Of a DNA stretch of 64,000 nt, positions 51,741 to 61,537 are shown piece after piece (position 1 is the stretch's first letter; each line of letters begins with the position of its first letter). The translations under genes were made by a program, and so were the position numbers. Under the pieces are notes generated by a model. The model made no database searches. It was given only the letters and a program-made list of their open reading frames with translations, and was not told where the DNA came from. The DNA comes from Parasphingopyxis marina (lineage in GTDB: Bacteria; Pseudomonadota; Alphaproteobacteria; Sphingomonadales; Sphingomonadaceae): contig NZ_JACJVJ010000003.1 in NCBI RefSeq assembly GCF_014237875.1, forward strand, positions 301,953 through 365,952, in the 5' to 3' direction.

Positions 51741-52664
51741 TCAGAGGTTGAAGCCGCGCACAACCTTCAGCTCGATCCCGTCGGATTCGACGAGAGCAAC
51801 CGGAACAGACTGGTCGGTTGCTAGATAGAGCCCGGCAGTGGCGGAAACCCCGATCACCCGCTGCCCCTGCTGGAGCTGCCTTGCCTGATCGGGAGCGACG
51901 GTGAGAGCCGGGATGTCGTCCAGCCCTGCCGTCAATGGCAAGAGTGCCTGTTCAAGGCGCTGCTCCTTAGCGATTTCGGCAAGTTTGTCTAGCGAAATCG
52001 CGCCCTCCAGCGTGAAGGGGCCGGCCTTGATACGGTGCAACATGGTGACGGTTCCGCGGGTATCAAGCGCGCGCGCGATATCGCGCGCGAGCGATCGGAT
52101 ATAGGTGCCCTTGGATACATGCGCGGCCAGGGTGATTTCGTTGAGCCCGATCCCCGGTTTCGGCGGGCTTTCGATGGCTAGGTGGTGGATTGTCACCTGC
52201 CGCGTTTCGATGGTCACATCTTCGCCCGCGCGCGCGCGGGCATAAGCGGGCCTGCCGTCGATCTTGAGCGCCGAATATTTGGGTGGCACCTGATCGATGG
52301 CGCCGGTGAAGCTGGGCAGCGCCGTCTCGATCTCCGCGAGCGTCGGCCGGTTCTCCGAAGTCTCGGTAACGTCCCCCTCTGCATCGAGCGTTTCGGTTTC
52401 CTCGCCGAAACGAATCGTGAAGGCGTAGATCTTGTCGCTGTCGAGCATTCGCCCGGCCAGTTTGGTGGCCTCGCCGATGGCGATTGGAAGGACGCCGGAC
52501 GCCAGCGGATCCAGCGTCCCGCCATGGCCGACCTTTGCCTTCGCATAGCGGCCCTCGCGCAGCGCGCGCTTTACCGCCGCCACGCAGGGCGTAGAACCGA
52601 TGCCGACCGGCTTGTCGATCACGAGCCAGCCGTGCAGGGCGGGTTTTAGAGGTGCTTCGTCCAT
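51741..52664 (-). CDS. truB: tRNA pseudouridine(55) synthase
   Basis: A 307-aa TruB that makes pseudouridine-55 in the T-loop of tRNAs. The catalytic Asp52 lies in [17 protein letters not shown], and YTKG-type text is seen in [15 protein letters not shown]. Its 5' end overlaps the acetyltransferase gene by 19 nt. The order GNAT-truB-rpsO-pnp suggests one transcript. Confidence 0.96.
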   Translation of the reverse strand: MDEAPLKPALHGWLVIDKPVGIGSTPCVAAVKRALREGRYAKAKVGHGGTLDPLASGVLPIAIGEATKLAGRMLDSDKIYAFTIRFGEETETLDAEGDVTETSENRPTLAEIETALPSFTGAIDQVPPKYSALKIDGRPAYARARAGEDVTIETRQVTIHHLAIESPPKPGIGLNEITLAAHVSKGTYIRSLARDIARALDTRGTVTMLHRIKAGPFTLEGAISLDKLAEIAKEQRLEQALLPLTAGLDDIPALTVAPDQARQLQQGQRVIGVSATAGLYLATDQSVPVALVESDGIELKVVRGFNL

Positions 52665-53215
52665 TCGTCCGCCAATAGACCGAAAACCGCGGTATCGCGA
52701 ACATAGCCGGTCCAGGTGATACGGTTCTTGCGGAGCGTGCCTTCATGGGTCGCGCCGAGCTTCAGCACAGCGGCCATCGAACGCTTGTTGCGGGTATCGA
52801 CGCGGAATTCGATTCGAGTGAAGCCGCAGGTGACCGCATGATCGATCATTAGCCGCTTCATGGTGTAGTTATAGCCGGTGCCGCGCAGCGCAGGCACGAT
52901 ATAGGTGCCGCCAATTTCGACCACGCCGTGGGTGCCGTCGGGGCCGATATAGCTCGACATGCCGACAACCTCGTCCTCGCGGCCAAGAGCGATCATCGGC
53001 ACCCAGCTGTCGGTGCGATGAAAGGCGAGGACGCGCTCGAGCGCGGTATCGAAATGCTCGCCGGCCATGGAGAAGGGATAGATTTCCCAGATTTCCGTAT
53101 CCGCCGCGCAGGCCGCGCGCAGCCCTTCGCGGTAGCGATCGTCGAAGGGGACGAGGCTTACCGGGCCATCATGCAATGCCGTTGCGAGTCGTGTCACATC
53201 CGCAGCCATGGGCAT
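52646..53215 (-). CDS. GNAT acetyltransferase (RimJ/RimL-like)
   Basis: A 189-aa N-acetyltransferase, with GTHGVVEIGGTYIVPALRGT as the acetyl-CoA region and RSMAAVLKLGATHEGTLRKN as the RimJ/RimL-type C-terminal motif. It probably acetylates a protein N-terminus or small amine. The start is either 53215 or the ATG at 53209; no clear ribosome site decides. Confidence 0.9.
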   Translation of the reverse strand: MPMAADVTRLATALHDGPVSLVPFDDRYREGLRAACAADTEIWEIYPFSMAGEHFDTALERVLAFHRTDSWVPMIALGREDEVVGMSSYIGPDGTHGVVEIGGTYIVPALRGTGYNYTMKRLMIDHAVTCGFTRIEFRVDTRNKRSMAAVLKLGATHEGTLRKNRITWTGYVRDTAVFGLLADEWTKHL

Positions 53216-53243
53216 GGCCTATGGCTGCGGATTGTGGCCGAAA

Positions 53244-53651
53244 CTAGTGGCTATCGTGGCCGTGTTCGGTCTCGGGTTCCGCCTCTGTTTCGGCGGGGGC
53301 GTCGGGATCGGGAATTTCGTACAGGCTGCGGACCTGGCAGCGGTCGTCGCGCGTGCGGACGACGCTGAACCGGTCGAAACTGCCCGCACCACGCGTTTCG
53401 AAACCGACCGCGTTCGAGAAATTGAGGCCCATGCAGCGGCGCATGAATTCGGCGCGATACCATTGGCCGCCCCGGCCTTCGATCAGAATCGCGTCCTCGC
53501 CGTCATCGGCCCGCCAGTTGCGGATGCCGCGGCTGTCGGCGAAGGGAATGCGCGCCTGTTCGGGCTCGGCGCCTTCATGGTGATCGGCGAGCGCGGGGGC
53601 GGAACCCAGCGCAAACCCGGCTATGGAAAATGTGATGAGTGCGTTTTTCAT
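53244..53651 (-). CDS. Secreted DUF6491-like protein
   Basis: A 135-aa periplasmic protein with a signal peptide ending at APALA. The mature part has GIRNWRADDGEDAILIEGRG, RCMGLNFSNAVGFETRG and DRCQVRSLYEI, a pattern shared by DUF6491 proteins common in sphingomonads. It has two conserved-looking Cys and a His/Asp/Glu-rich tail. The function is unknown. Confidence 0.85.
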   Translation of the reverse strand: MKNALITFSIAGFALGSAPALADHHEGAEPEQARIPFADSRGIRNWRADDGEDAILIEGRGGQWYRAEFMRRCMGLNFSNAVGFETRGAGSFDRFSVVRTRDDRCQVRSLYEIPDPDAPAETEAEPETEHGHDSH

Positions 53652-53719
53652 ACGTCTTCTCCTGTATACGCTATAGATCGAACGGGCTGAACGGCTGCTG
53701 AAGCGACGGAGGACGGGCG

Positions 53720-54142
53720 ATGGGCGATATCGGCTATCATCTCATCACGGCAGACAATGCCGCGCTGCTCGAGGCGGCGGACAAAGGCGTGTTCGACGGC
53801 AAGGTGAAGCCCGATTTCGTCGCGGCCTGCCTCGCCAATCCCAACCAGTTCCTGATCGTCGCCGAGGCCGATGGTCGCGCGATCGGCAAGGCGCTCGCCT
53901 ATATGTTCTTCTTCCCAGACAAACCCGCCGAAATCTATGTCGAGGAAATCGACGTCGCCAAGCCATGGCGGCGGCAGGGCGTTGCCTCCGCTTTGCTCGA
54001 CGCCGTCGGTGCGGAGGGCAAGCGCCGCGGCATCGCGGAATTCTGGCTGGTCACCGAAAAGGAGAACAAGGCGGCGCGCAGGCTCTACGAGCGTAAGGCG
54101 CACCGGACGGAAAAGAGCGTCTGGTACGAATTTTATTGCTGA
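53720..54142 (+). CDS. GNAT acetyltransferase
   Basis: A 140-aa N-acetyltransferase, with IYVEEIDVAKPWRRQGVASA as the acetyl-CoA motif A (RRQGVA) and NKAARRLYERKAHRTEK as motif B. It resembles aminoglycoside/small-molecule GNATs, but the substrate is not known. It is transcribed against the surrounding ribosome-assembly genes. Confidence 0.9.
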   Translation: MGDIGYHLITADNAALLEAADKGVFDGKVKPDFVAACLANPNQFLIVAEADGRAIGKALAYMFFFPDKPAEIYVEEIDVAKPWRRQGVASALLDAVGAEGKRRGIAEFWLVTEKENKAARRLYERKAHRTEKSVWYEFYC

Positions 54143-54166
54143 CCGCGCAGCACGGCATCGGACCGC

Positions 54167-54556
54167 CTATTCCGCTTCCTCATCCAGATCTTGCGCGACC
54201 TTTGGATCGCGAAGCAGCGTATCGATCTTGCCGCCTTCGTCGAAGCTTTCGTCGAGCAGGAATTTGAGGTTGGCCGCATATTTGGTGTTCACGCGCTTGG
54301 CGACTTCGCCGCGCAGATAGCGGACATTCTTCTTCAGCGCCGCCAGCACTTCCGCCTCGTCGCCGCCCAGAAGCGGTTTCACATAGACGGTAGCGTGGCG
54401 CAGGTCCGGCGACATGCGAACCTCGGTGACGCTGACCATATGGCTGGCGAGCACCTCGTCATGCACGTCGCCGCGCGCCAGGATTTCCGACAAGACGTGA
54501 CGTACACGCTCGCCGACGCGCAACAGGCGGACGGATTGGGTCTCGTCGGTCTTCAT
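54167..54556 (-). CDS. rbfA: 30S ribosome-binding factor A
   Basis: A 129-aa RbfA that helps mature the 16S 5' end. It has [40 protein letters not shown] and the C-terminal [19 protein letters not shown]. Last of the rimP-nusA-ylxR-infB-rbfA order. Confidence 0.96.
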   Translation of the reverse strand: MKTDETQSVRLLRVGERVRHVLSEILARGDVHDEVLASHMVSVTEVRMSPDLRHATVYVKPLLGGDEAEVLAALKKNVRYLRGEVAKRVNTKYAANLKFLLDESFDEGGKIDTLLRDPKVAQDLDEEAE

Positions 54557-54605
54557 CGGCGTATCTTTGCGTATCCCCGGTCAGGCCTGCGCCGCCGGGC
54601 GCCGG

Positions 54606-54710
54606 CTATTTCTTGCCGCCCTTATCGACGGGTTTCTTGTCGTAACCGCCCTTGTCGCTGGGCTTGCCGCCCTTGTCATAGCCTTTGTCCGGAACCTTTT
54701 TGTCACCCAT
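54606..54710 (-). CDS. 34-aa Lys/Gly/Asp-repeat small protein between infB and rbfA
   Basis: An ATG at 54710 with GGGAGAG 5 nt upstream opens a 34-codon frame ending in TAG. The product is built of DKGG/DKGY-type repeats (DKGYDKGGKPSDKGGYDKK), extremely lysine-rich and hydrophilic. No family was recognised. It lies in the operon gap between infB and rbfA on the same strand, which supports translation. Confidence 0.65.
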   Translation of the reverse strand: MGDKKVPDKGYDKGGKPSDKGGYDKKPVDKGGKK

Positions 54711-54761
54711 CTCGACTCTCCCTTGATGTGGAGAATCGAGAATAGGTGCAATTGGTTACAG

Positions 54762-57293
54762 CTACAATGTGCGTTCGCGCAGTTCGACCTCGAAGACTTC
54801 AAGCGTATCGCCGGGCTTCACGTCGTTGGTATCCTCCAGCAGGACGCCGCATTCGAGGCCCGAACGGACTTCGTCGACATCGTCCTTGAAACGACGGAGC
54901 GAGGCGATGGTCGTCGCGCTGACGATCACGTCGTCCCGCATCAGGCGCGTATGGAGGCCCTTTTTGATGAAGCCGTCGGTGACGAGCAGGCCCGCCGCCT
55001 TGTCCTTCTTGCCGGCCGGGAAGACTTCCTTGACCTCGGCGCGGCCGACCACGGTCTCGACCTTTTCGGGGCCGAGCTCGCCTGCCATCTCGCCCCTGAT
55101 CTCGTCGATAAGATCGTAGATCACGTCGAAATATTTGAACTTCACATTGTCGCGCTGGGCCACTTCGCGCGCCTTGGCGTTGGCGCGGACGTGGAAGCCG
55201 ATGATCGGCACCTTCGACGCGGACGCCAGGGTCACATCGCTTTCGGTGATACCGCCGACGCCCGAATGGAGGACGCGGACGCGAATATCGTCGGTCGAGA
55301 TATTTTCCAGGCTGCCGATAATCGCTTCGACCGAACCCTGGGTATCGGCCTTGATGACCACGGGAAATTCGATCGCCTGCTCTTCCGCCATTGCCGAGAA
55401 CATGTTCTCGACGCTGGTCGGCGTCTGGGTCGTGCGGGCGCGCTGGAGCACGTCGGCGCGATATTCGGCGACCTCGCGGGCGCGGGCCTCGTCGGGCACC
55501 ACCGTCAGCGGATCGCCGGCGCCGGGCACGCCGGACAGGCCGAGCACCTCGACGGGAACCGATGGGCCGGCTTCCTTCACCTGCTCGCCCTTGTCGTTGA
55601 CCATCGCGCGCACCTTGCCGCTTTCCGCGCCGACGACGAAGATGTCGCCGGTCTTGAGCGTGCCGCGGCTGACGAGGATCGTCGCGACCGGGCCGCGGCC
55701 CTTGTCGAGTTTCGCCTCGATAACCGTGCCTTCGGCGGCGCGGTCGGGATTGGCCTTGAGTTCGAGCAGTTCCGCCTGGAGCGTGATCTTCTCCATCAGC
55801 TCGTCGAGGCCGGTGCGCTTGAGCGCCGATACCTCGACATCCTGCACGTCCCCGGACATTTCCTCGACCACCACTTCATGCTCGAGCAGGCGGGCCCGCA
55901 CATTCTTTGCGTCGGCGCCTTCGGCGTCCATCTTGTTGATCGCGATGATCATCGGCACGCCGGCGGCCTTGGTATGATTGATGGCCTCGATCGTCTGCGG
56001 CATGATCCCGTCATTCGCCGCCACGACGATGATGACGATATCGGTGACATTGGCACCGCGCGCGCGCATTGCCGTAAAGGCTTCATGCCCGGGCGTGTCG
56101 AGGAAGGTTATCTCGGTCCCTTCCTTGGTCTTCACCTGATAGGCGCCGATATGCTGGGTGATGCCACCCGCTTCACCGGCAACGACATCGGTGCCGCGCA
56201 GCGCATCGAGCAGGCTCGTCTTGCCGTGATCGACATGGCCCATGATCGTGACGACCGGCGGACGCGGCTTCAGGTCCGCATCCTTGTCCTCGTCTCCCTC
56301 GATGCCGATCTCGACATCGCTTTCGGAGACGCGCTGGATATTGTGGCCGAATTCGGTGACCAGCAGCTCGGCGGTATCCTGATCGACCGTCTGGTTGACG
56401 GTAACCGCCATGCCCATCTTGAACAGCGATTTGACGAGATCCGCGCCCTTTTCATCCATCCGCTTGGCGAGTTCGCCAACGGTGATCGCTTCGGGAACGA
56501 CGACGTCGCGGGCTTTCTTGACCTGCGGCCCGTCATCGGCATGGGCGCGTTTTTCCTTTTCCTTCTCGCGGGCGCGCTTGAGCGCGGCGAGCGAGCGCGA
56601 ACGGACGCCGCCTTCGCCATCGCGCAGCGCGCGGTTGACGGTAAGCTTGGAGCGTTCCTTGCGGTCGTCGCGCTTGGACGGACGGCCGCCATCGTCTTTC
56701 TTCTTGTCGGGCCGTTTGGGCTTGGCGACGGGCGTGAAGCTGCGCGGGGCGGGCTTGTCCGGATCGAGCGCCGGGCCGCCAGAGGCATCGGCCTCGCCTT
56801 CCGCTACCGCTTCCGCTTCGACTTCCGCCTCGGAAACGGCTTCGGCGGCCTCTTCTTCCGCCTTGCTGGCTGTTTTCTCGGCCTTGCGATTGTCTTCGGC
56901 GCGCTTGGCTTCTTCTTCGGTCGCCTGCTTCTTCGCTTCGTCTTCGCGGCGGCGCGCGTCTTCGAGCTGGGCGAGGCGCGCCTCTTCGGCTTCGCGGAGA
57001 AGCTTTTCCTGCTTTTCCTTGCGGCTCAGCGTTTCATCGGCCTCGCTTGTCTTGGGCGTGCGCTTGGGCGCTTCCTTCGCGGCCGGTGGCGGCGGAGGCG
57101 GTGCCTTGGCTTCCTCTTCCACGGGCGCGGGGGCAGGGGTTTCACCGGGTTTGGTGAGTACACGGCGCTTCTTGCGCTCCACCACGACCGTGTTCTTGCG
57201 GCCATGGCTGAACTGCTGTTGCACCTTGCCCTCGACGGTGCGTTTCACGCCGAGTGTACGGGTGCCCAGTGTTTTCTTCGTGTCGTCGCTCAT
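54762..57293 (-). CDS. infB: Translation initiation factor IF-2
   Basis: An 843-aa IF2 that places initiator tRNA on the 30S subunit. A long charged N-terminal region is rich in Glu/Ala/Lys (coiled coil), the GTPase domain has [16 protein letters not shown] near 350, [15 protein letters not shown] and NKMD, and beta-barrel domains follow. It starts where the ylxR gene ends (overlap of 1 nt). Confidence 0.97.
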   Translation of the reverse strand: MSDDTKKTLGTRTLGVKRTVEGKVQQQFSHGRKNTVVVERKKRRVLTKPGETPAPAPVEEEAKAPPPPPPAAKEAPKRTPKTSEADETLSRKEKQEKLLREAEEARLAQLEDARRREDEAKKQATEEEAKRAEDNRKAEKTASKAEEEAAEAVSEAEVEAEAVAEGEADASGGPALDPDKPAPRSFTPVAKPKRPDKKKDDGGRPSKRDDRKERSKLTVNRALRDGEGGVRSRSLAALKRAREKEKEKRAHADDGPQVKKARDVVVPEAITVGELAKRMDEKGADLVKSLFKMGMAVTVNQTVDQDTAELLVTEFGHNIQRVSESDVEIGIEGDEDKDADLKPRPPVVTIMGHVDHGKTSLLDALRGTDVVAGEAGGITQHIGAYQVKTKEGTEITFLDTPGHEAFTAMRARGANVTDIVIIVVAANDGIMPQTIEAINHTKAAGVPMIIAINKMDAEGADAKNVRARLLEHEVVVEEMSGDVQDVEVSALKRTGLDELMEKITLQAELLELKANPDRAAEGTVIEAKLDKGRGPVATILVSRGTLKTGDIFVVGAESGKVRAMVNDKGEQVKEAGPSVPVEVLGLSGVPGAGDPLTVVPDEARAREVAEYRADVLQRARTTQTPTSVENMFSAMAEEQAIEFPVVIKADTQGSVEAIIGSLENISTDDIRVRVLHSGVGGITESDVTLASASKVPIIGFHVRANAKAREVAQRDNVKFKYFDVIYDLIDEIRGEMAGELGPEKVETVVGRAEVKEVFPAGKKDKAAGLLVTDGFIKKGLHTRLMRDDVIVSATTIASLRRFKDDVDEVRSGLECGVLLEDTNDVKPGDTLEVFEVELRERTL

Positions 57294-58033
57294 TACTGCC
57301 CTTTGTCTTTCATCTCACTACGGCTTCGGCCCTGCGGTTCGCGTCCGCAAGGATCGGTCCTGCCTGTCGGTCCCGAAAACTCCATCCAGCGCGAGATCGC
57401 GCCTGATACACGCTTTGCGGCCCGTTCGTCCACAACCGCGATATGCACCACATTTTCGCGGCCCAGCGCCTCCGACAATATGGTGCGCCCCGCCGGAAGT
57501 GCCAACCCCCGCAAATCGCTGCCTTCGGCCTCACGTCCGACGCGCCAGGCCTGATCCAGCTTCCTGCGGCCGTCTTCTGCCGCGTCTGCGGCGTGAAGCA
57601 GCAGCGAAACCTTGCCCGCCCGGGCCGCTTCGCGAATCTTCTCCGATCCGCTGAGCACGGCGCCGCCGCGCGTTTCCAGCCCCAGCCGGTCGAGCGCATT
57701 GCGCCTGAGCGCATCTTCGATCCTGTCGCCGAGATCGGGCGTGACGGTGAATTCACCGGTCTTGAATGCGCGCGCGAGCGCTCCTTTCAGCTTCCCCGTG
57801 GCAAGTGCGACGTCGAATGCCGCGCGGTCCGGCGATATCCATGCCCCGCGCCCCGGCGCCTTCGCCCGCACATCGGGCAGTATCTGCCCGTCCGGCGCGA
57901 GCGCAAGGCGGATCAGGGCATCGCGCGAAGCGACGCCTCCGGAAAGGATGCATTTCCTTTCCGGTTCCTGCGCCTTGCTATGTCTGGGGCGCTTTGTCGG
58001 CTTCAGGCCGTCGAGTTGCTCATTTGTCGCCAT
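57293..58033 (-). CDS. YlxR-L7Ae RNA-binding protein
   Basis: A 246-aa fusion of a YlxR/DUF448 domain (ERKCILSGGVASRDALIRLA, GRGAWISPDRAAFDVALATG) and an L7Ae-like domain (RKLDQAWRVGREAEGSDLRG). It is the usual gene between nusA and infB in alphaproteobacteria and probably binds ribosomal or RNase P RNA. It overlaps nusA by 14 nt. Confidence 0.93.
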   Translation of the reverse strand: MATNEQLDGLKPTKRPRHSKAQEPERKCILSGGVASRDALIRLALAPDGQILPDVRAKAPGRGAWISPDRAAFDVALATGKLKGALARAFKTGEFTVTPDLGDRIEDALRRNALDRLGLETRGGAVLSGSEKIREAARAGKVSLLLHAADAAEDGRRKLDQAWRVGREAEGSDLRGLALPAGRTILSEALGRENVVHIAVVDERAAKRVSGAISRWMEFSGPTGRTDPCGREPQGRSRSEMKDKGQ

Positions 58034-59660
58034 CCGCAGCCGCGTCCTCCTCGGAATTCGCGGCTTCGGCGGCGGGCGCCGGCTCGTCTTCGTCCTCGAA
58101 CCAGTGGGCGCGCGCGGCCATGATGATCTCGTTGCCCTGTTCCTCGCTGAACCCGTACATCCCGAGTACGCCGCCCTTGGGCTGCGGACGGGCGGGTGCG
58201 GCCTGATCGCGGCGGCGCGGTTCGGCGCGCCGCTTTTCGATCAGTTCGTCGGTTGCAAGATCGGCGAGATCGTCGAGCGTCTTGATGCCGGCTTCGCCCA
58301 GGGTCACCAGCATCGCCTCGGTGAGATACGGCATGTCGACCAGCGCATCCTCGACGCCGAGTTCGCGGCGCCGTTCGCGGGCCGCTTCCTCGCGCTTTTC
58401 GAGCGCTTCGATGGCGCGCGTCTGAAGCTCGCCCGCGATATCCTCGTCAAGACCCTCGATGACGGCGATTTCCGACGGATCGACATAGGCGACTTCCTCA
58501 AGCTCGCTAAAGCCTTCGGCGACGAGCAGCTGCGAAAGCGTTTCGTCGACGTCGAGTTCGGTCTGGAACATGTCGGAGCGCTGCATGAATTCGTTCTGGC
58601 GCTTCTCGTTCGCTTCGTCCTCGGTCATGATGTCGATCGCGGAGCCCGTCAGCTGCGAGGCAAGGCGGACATTCTGGCCGCGGCGGCCGATGGCGAGCGA
58701 CAGCTGGTCGTCGGGAACCACAACCTCGATCCGTTCCTCTTCCTCGTCGATGACGACGCGGGCGACCTGGGCCGGCTGCAGCGCATTGACGACGAAGGTC
58801 GCGAGATCTTCGGACCAAGGGATGATGTCGATTTTCTCGCCATGCATTTCCTGGACGACCGCCTGGACGCGGCTGCCTTTCATGCCGACGCACGCTCCGA
58901 CCGGATCGATCGAACCGTCATGGCTGATCACGCCGATCTTGGCGCGGCTGCCCGGATCGCGGGCAGCGGCCTTGATCTCGATGATCCCGTCGTAGATTTC
59001 GGGAACTTCCTGCGCGAACAGCTTGCGCATGAAATCGGGATGGGCGCGCGACAGGAAGATTTGCGGGCCGCGATTTTCGCGCACGACTTTCAGGATCAAC
59101 GAACGGATGCGATCGCCGACCCGGACGATTTCGCGCGGGATCTGTGCGTCGCGGCGGACAACGCCTTCCGCGCGGCCGAGATCGACGACGATATGGCCGA
59201 ACTCGACGCGCTTGACGACGCCGGTGATGATCTCGCCGGCGCGATCCTTGAATTCCTCATATTGCCGCTCGCGCTCGGCTTCGCGGACCTTCTGGAAGAT
59301 CACCTGCTTGGATGCCTGGGCGGCGATCCGACCGAACTCGATCGACGGCAGCGGATCGACGATGAAGTCGCCAACGCTCGCGCCGGCCTGCAGCTTTTCG
59401 GCCTGTTTCAGGTCGACCTGCTTGAAGTGATCTTCGACCTCCTCGACGACCTCGACCACCCTCCAAAGCCGAAGATCGCCGGTTTCGGTGTCGATCTTGG
59501 CGCGGATATCGTTTTCGGCGCCATAACGGGCACGGGCGGCGCGCTGGATTGCGTCCTCCATCGCCTCGATGACGATCGCCTTGTCGATGATCTTCTCGCG
59601 TGCCACCGCATCGGCGATGGCGAGCAGTTCGGCCTTGTTGGCGGAAATGGCTGTAGCCAT
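58020..59660 (-). CDS. nusA: Transcription termination/antitermination factor NusA
   Basis: A 546-aa NusA: N-terminal polymerase-binding domain, S1 domain, two KH domains (DPVGACVGMKGSRVQAVVQE; IGRRGQNVRLASQLTG) and C-terminal acidic repeats ending AEAANSEEDAAADGDK. ATG at 59660 has AAGGATAGGACC upstream and is preferred to an earlier start at 59693. Confidence 0.96.
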   Translation of the reverse strand: MATAISANKAELLAIADAVAREKIIDKAIVIEAMEDAIQRAARARYGAENDIRAKIDTETGDLRLWRVVEVVEEVEDHFKQVDLKQAEKLQAGASVGDFIVDPLPSIEFGRIAAQASKQVIFQKVREAERERQYEEFKDRAGEIITGVVKRVEFGHIVVDLGRAEGVVRRDAQIPREIVRVGDRIRSLILKVVRENRGPQIFLSRAHPDFMRKLFAQEVPEIYDGIIEIKAAARDPGSRAKIGVISHDGSIDPVGACVGMKGSRVQAVVQEMHGEKIDIIPWSEDLATFVVNALQPAQVARVVIDEEEERIEVVVPDDQLSLAIGRRGQNVRLASQLTGSAIDIMTEDEANEKRQNEFMQRSDMFQTELDVDETLSQLLVAEGFSELEEVAYVDPSEIAVIEGLDEDIAGELQTRAIEALEKREEAARERRRELGVEDALVDMPYLTEAMLVTLGEAGIKTLDDLADLATDELIEKRRAEPRRRDQAAPARPQPKGGVLGMYGFSEEQGNEIIMAARAHWFEDEDEPAPAAEAANSEEDAAADGDK

Positions 59661-59664
59661 GGTC

Positions 59665-60219
59665 CTATCCTTCTTCCGTAATGGTTTCCGCACCTTCCGT
59701 CGAAAGCGGCGCGGTTTCCCTGATGAGCCTGTCGGTCAAGACCAGCTTGGCCGAATGGATGTTCTTGAAATCGAAAATATGGTCATTCTCTTCGGCGTCG
59801 ATCTTTTTCGCGCCCGGCTTGTCCGCAATCGTGGCATGGATCGCCTCGCCTTCGCGGCCCTTGAGCACGCATTTGAAATGCTTCTTGCCCAGCACCGGCT
59901 CGATCAGGTTGATGCGGGCGTCATGGCCGGCCCAATCGTCGAAATCCTTGAGCCGGGTCAGCGGACGATCGATTCCGGGCGAAGAAACCTCCAGCCGGTA
60001 GGCGCCGTCGATCGGGTCCGTTTCGTCGAGCATTTTTGAAAGCGCTCGCGATATCTCCGCGCAATCCTCGATCACCAGCTGGCGCGTGTCTTCCCGCTCC
60101 GCCATCACCTGCAGGATCGGGCCGTCCTCGCCGCTGGTCATCTTGACGCGCACGAGCGCGAAGCCGAGGGCTTCGACTTCGGGTTCGATCAGCTGCGTCA
60201 ATGCGGCAATGTCCGCCAT
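59665..60219 (-). CDS. rimP: Ribosome maturation factor RimP
   Basis: A 184-aa RimP that assists 30S assembly. It shows LIEPEVEALGFALVRVKMTS, EDCAEISRALSKMLDETDPI and YRLEVSSPGIDRPLTRLKDF. Four nt separate it from nusA. First gene of the ribosome/transcription operon. Confidence 0.96.
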   Translation of the reverse strand: MADIAALTQLIEPEVEALGFALVRVKMTSGEDGPILQVMAEREDTRQLVIEDCAEISRALSKMLDETDPIDGAYRLEVSSPGIDRPLTRLKDFDDWAGHDARINLIEPVLGKKHFKCVLKGREGEAIHATIADKPGAKKIDAEENDHIFDFKNIHSAKLVLTDRLIRETAPLSTEGAETITEEG

Positions 60220-60255
60220 GCCTGTCCCTATAGCATAAATACGCCGCTTCCGCGC

Positions 60256-60274
60256 CGGCCCGGAGCGTCCGGGC
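60256..60274 (-). promoter_or_regulatory. GC-rich hairpin in the rimP leader
   Basis: A perfect 8-bp stem GGCCCGGA/TCCGGGCC with a 3-nt loop, 37 nt upstream of the rimP start on the same strand. It could be a leader structure or terminate an upstream transcript; no T-run follows. Confidence 0.35.
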
Positions 60275-60406
60275 CAGCCTCTGCACCAACAGCGATGGAG
60301 AGGAAAGCAAGGGCTATATAGGAGCGTGTTTGAAATCCGGCAAGTGAAACCATAGGGATACGCGACGCGTTCTCGCCAAACCGATATTCAACAGAGGATA
60401 CCCGAC

Positions 60407-61537
60407 ATGCGCAGCCTATTTTCCAGTCTCGCCATTACCGCCCTGATTGCCTGCAGCAGCGGGCCGAACGGGGTCGCCGCCCAGACTGTGGATGCCGATA
60501 CCGTGTTCGAAGTCGAGGAAGTGGCGGTGTTTTCGGAACCCTGGGCACTGGCCCCGCTGCCCGACGGCCGGTTGCTGGTGACCGAGAAGGCCGGGCGCAT
60601 GCTGCTCTGGAGCGAAGGTGGCGAGCCGCTCGAGATCGCGGGCATTCCGCAGGTCGCCTATGGCGGGCAGGGTGGGCTCGGCGATGTCGTTCTCCATCCG
60701 GGCTATGCCGAAAACGGCCTTGTCTATTTCAGCTATGCCGAGCCGGTGCGCGACGAATTGCGCGGCGCCGTCGTAGCGCGCGGGCGTCTCCTGCTCGATG
60801 GCGAACCGCGACTCGAAAATGTCGAAATTATCTGGCGCCAGTCGCCCCGCATCGTCAGTCCCGGGCATTTCGGCCATCGCATCGCCTTCGGGCCCGACGG
60901 GCTGCTCTATATTTCCTCGGGCGAACGAATGCAGCAGGATCCGGCGCAGGACCTGTCGAACACGCTCGGAACCGTGGTGCGGCTCAACGATGACGGCACC
61001 ACGCCCGAAGATAATCCCTTTGCCGGTCGCGGCGGGGTGACCACCCAGATATGGTCCTATGGCCATCGCAATCCGCTCGGCCTCGCCTTTGCGCCCGACG
61101 GCAGGCTGTGGGAGCTCGAGCACGGCCCGGCCGGCGGTGACGAACTCAATCTGATCGAAGCGGGCGCCAATTACGGTTGGCCGACCGTTTCGAACGGCGG
61201 CAATTATGACGGCCGCCCGATCCCCGGTCACGATACCCGCCCCGAATTCCGTGCGCCGGTGATCAGCTGGACCCCGGTTCTCGCGCCCGGCAACATGGCG
61301 TTCTATTCGGGCGCGATGTTCGCCGATTGGGAGGGGGATATCCTGATCTCCGGCCTGCGGACCGACGGGATTGTCCGGGTCGATGTCGAGGGAGATACGG
61401 CGCGCGAAGCGGCCCGTTACGATCTCGGCCAGCGTATCCGGGCGGTCATGCCGGGGGTCGACGGGGCGATCTGGGCGCTGGGCGACCAGCGCGACGAGAG
61501 CCGCGGCGTTCTGTTCAGGCTGACGCCCGCAAGCTAG
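60407..61537 (+). CDS. PQQ-dependent aldose sugar dehydrogenase (YliI-like)
   Basis: A 376-aa soluble beta-propeller dehydrogenase with a signal peptide ending near GVAA. GGQGGLGDVVLHPGYAENGL, PGHFGHRIAFGPDGLLYISS, WSYGHRNPLGLAFAPDG and WELEHGPAGGDELN match the PQQ-binding family. It oxidises aldoses in the periplasm. Its stop TAG is shared with the opposite-strand trmB stop. Confidence 0.92.
   Translation: MRSLFSSLAITALIACSSGPNGVAAQTVDADTVFEVEEVAVFSEPWALAPLPDGRLLVTEKAGRMLLWSEGGEPLEIAGIPQVAYGGQGGLGDVVLHPGYAENGLVYFSYAEPVRDELRGAVVARGRLLLDGEPRLENVEIIWRQSPRIVSPGHFGHRIAFGPDGLLYISSGERMQQDPAQDLSNTLGTVVRLNDDGTTPEDNPFAGRGGVTTQIWSYGHRNPLGLAFAPDGRLWELEHGPAGGDELNLIEAGANYGWPTVSNGGNYDGRPIPGHDTRPEFRAPVISWTPVLAPGNMAFYSGAMFADWEGDILISGLRTDGIVRVDVEGDTAREAARYDLGQRIRAVMPGVDGAIWALGDQRDESRGVLFRLTPAS

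Noticed and set aside
54567..57554. 995-codon plus-strand open frame opposite infB
   Set aside because: Antisense to IF2 over its whole length; repetitive Arg/Asp/Leu text typical of shadow frames.
57612..59681. 689-codon plus-strand open frame opposite nusA
   Set aside because: Shadow of nusA and the ylxR gene; no recognisable domains.
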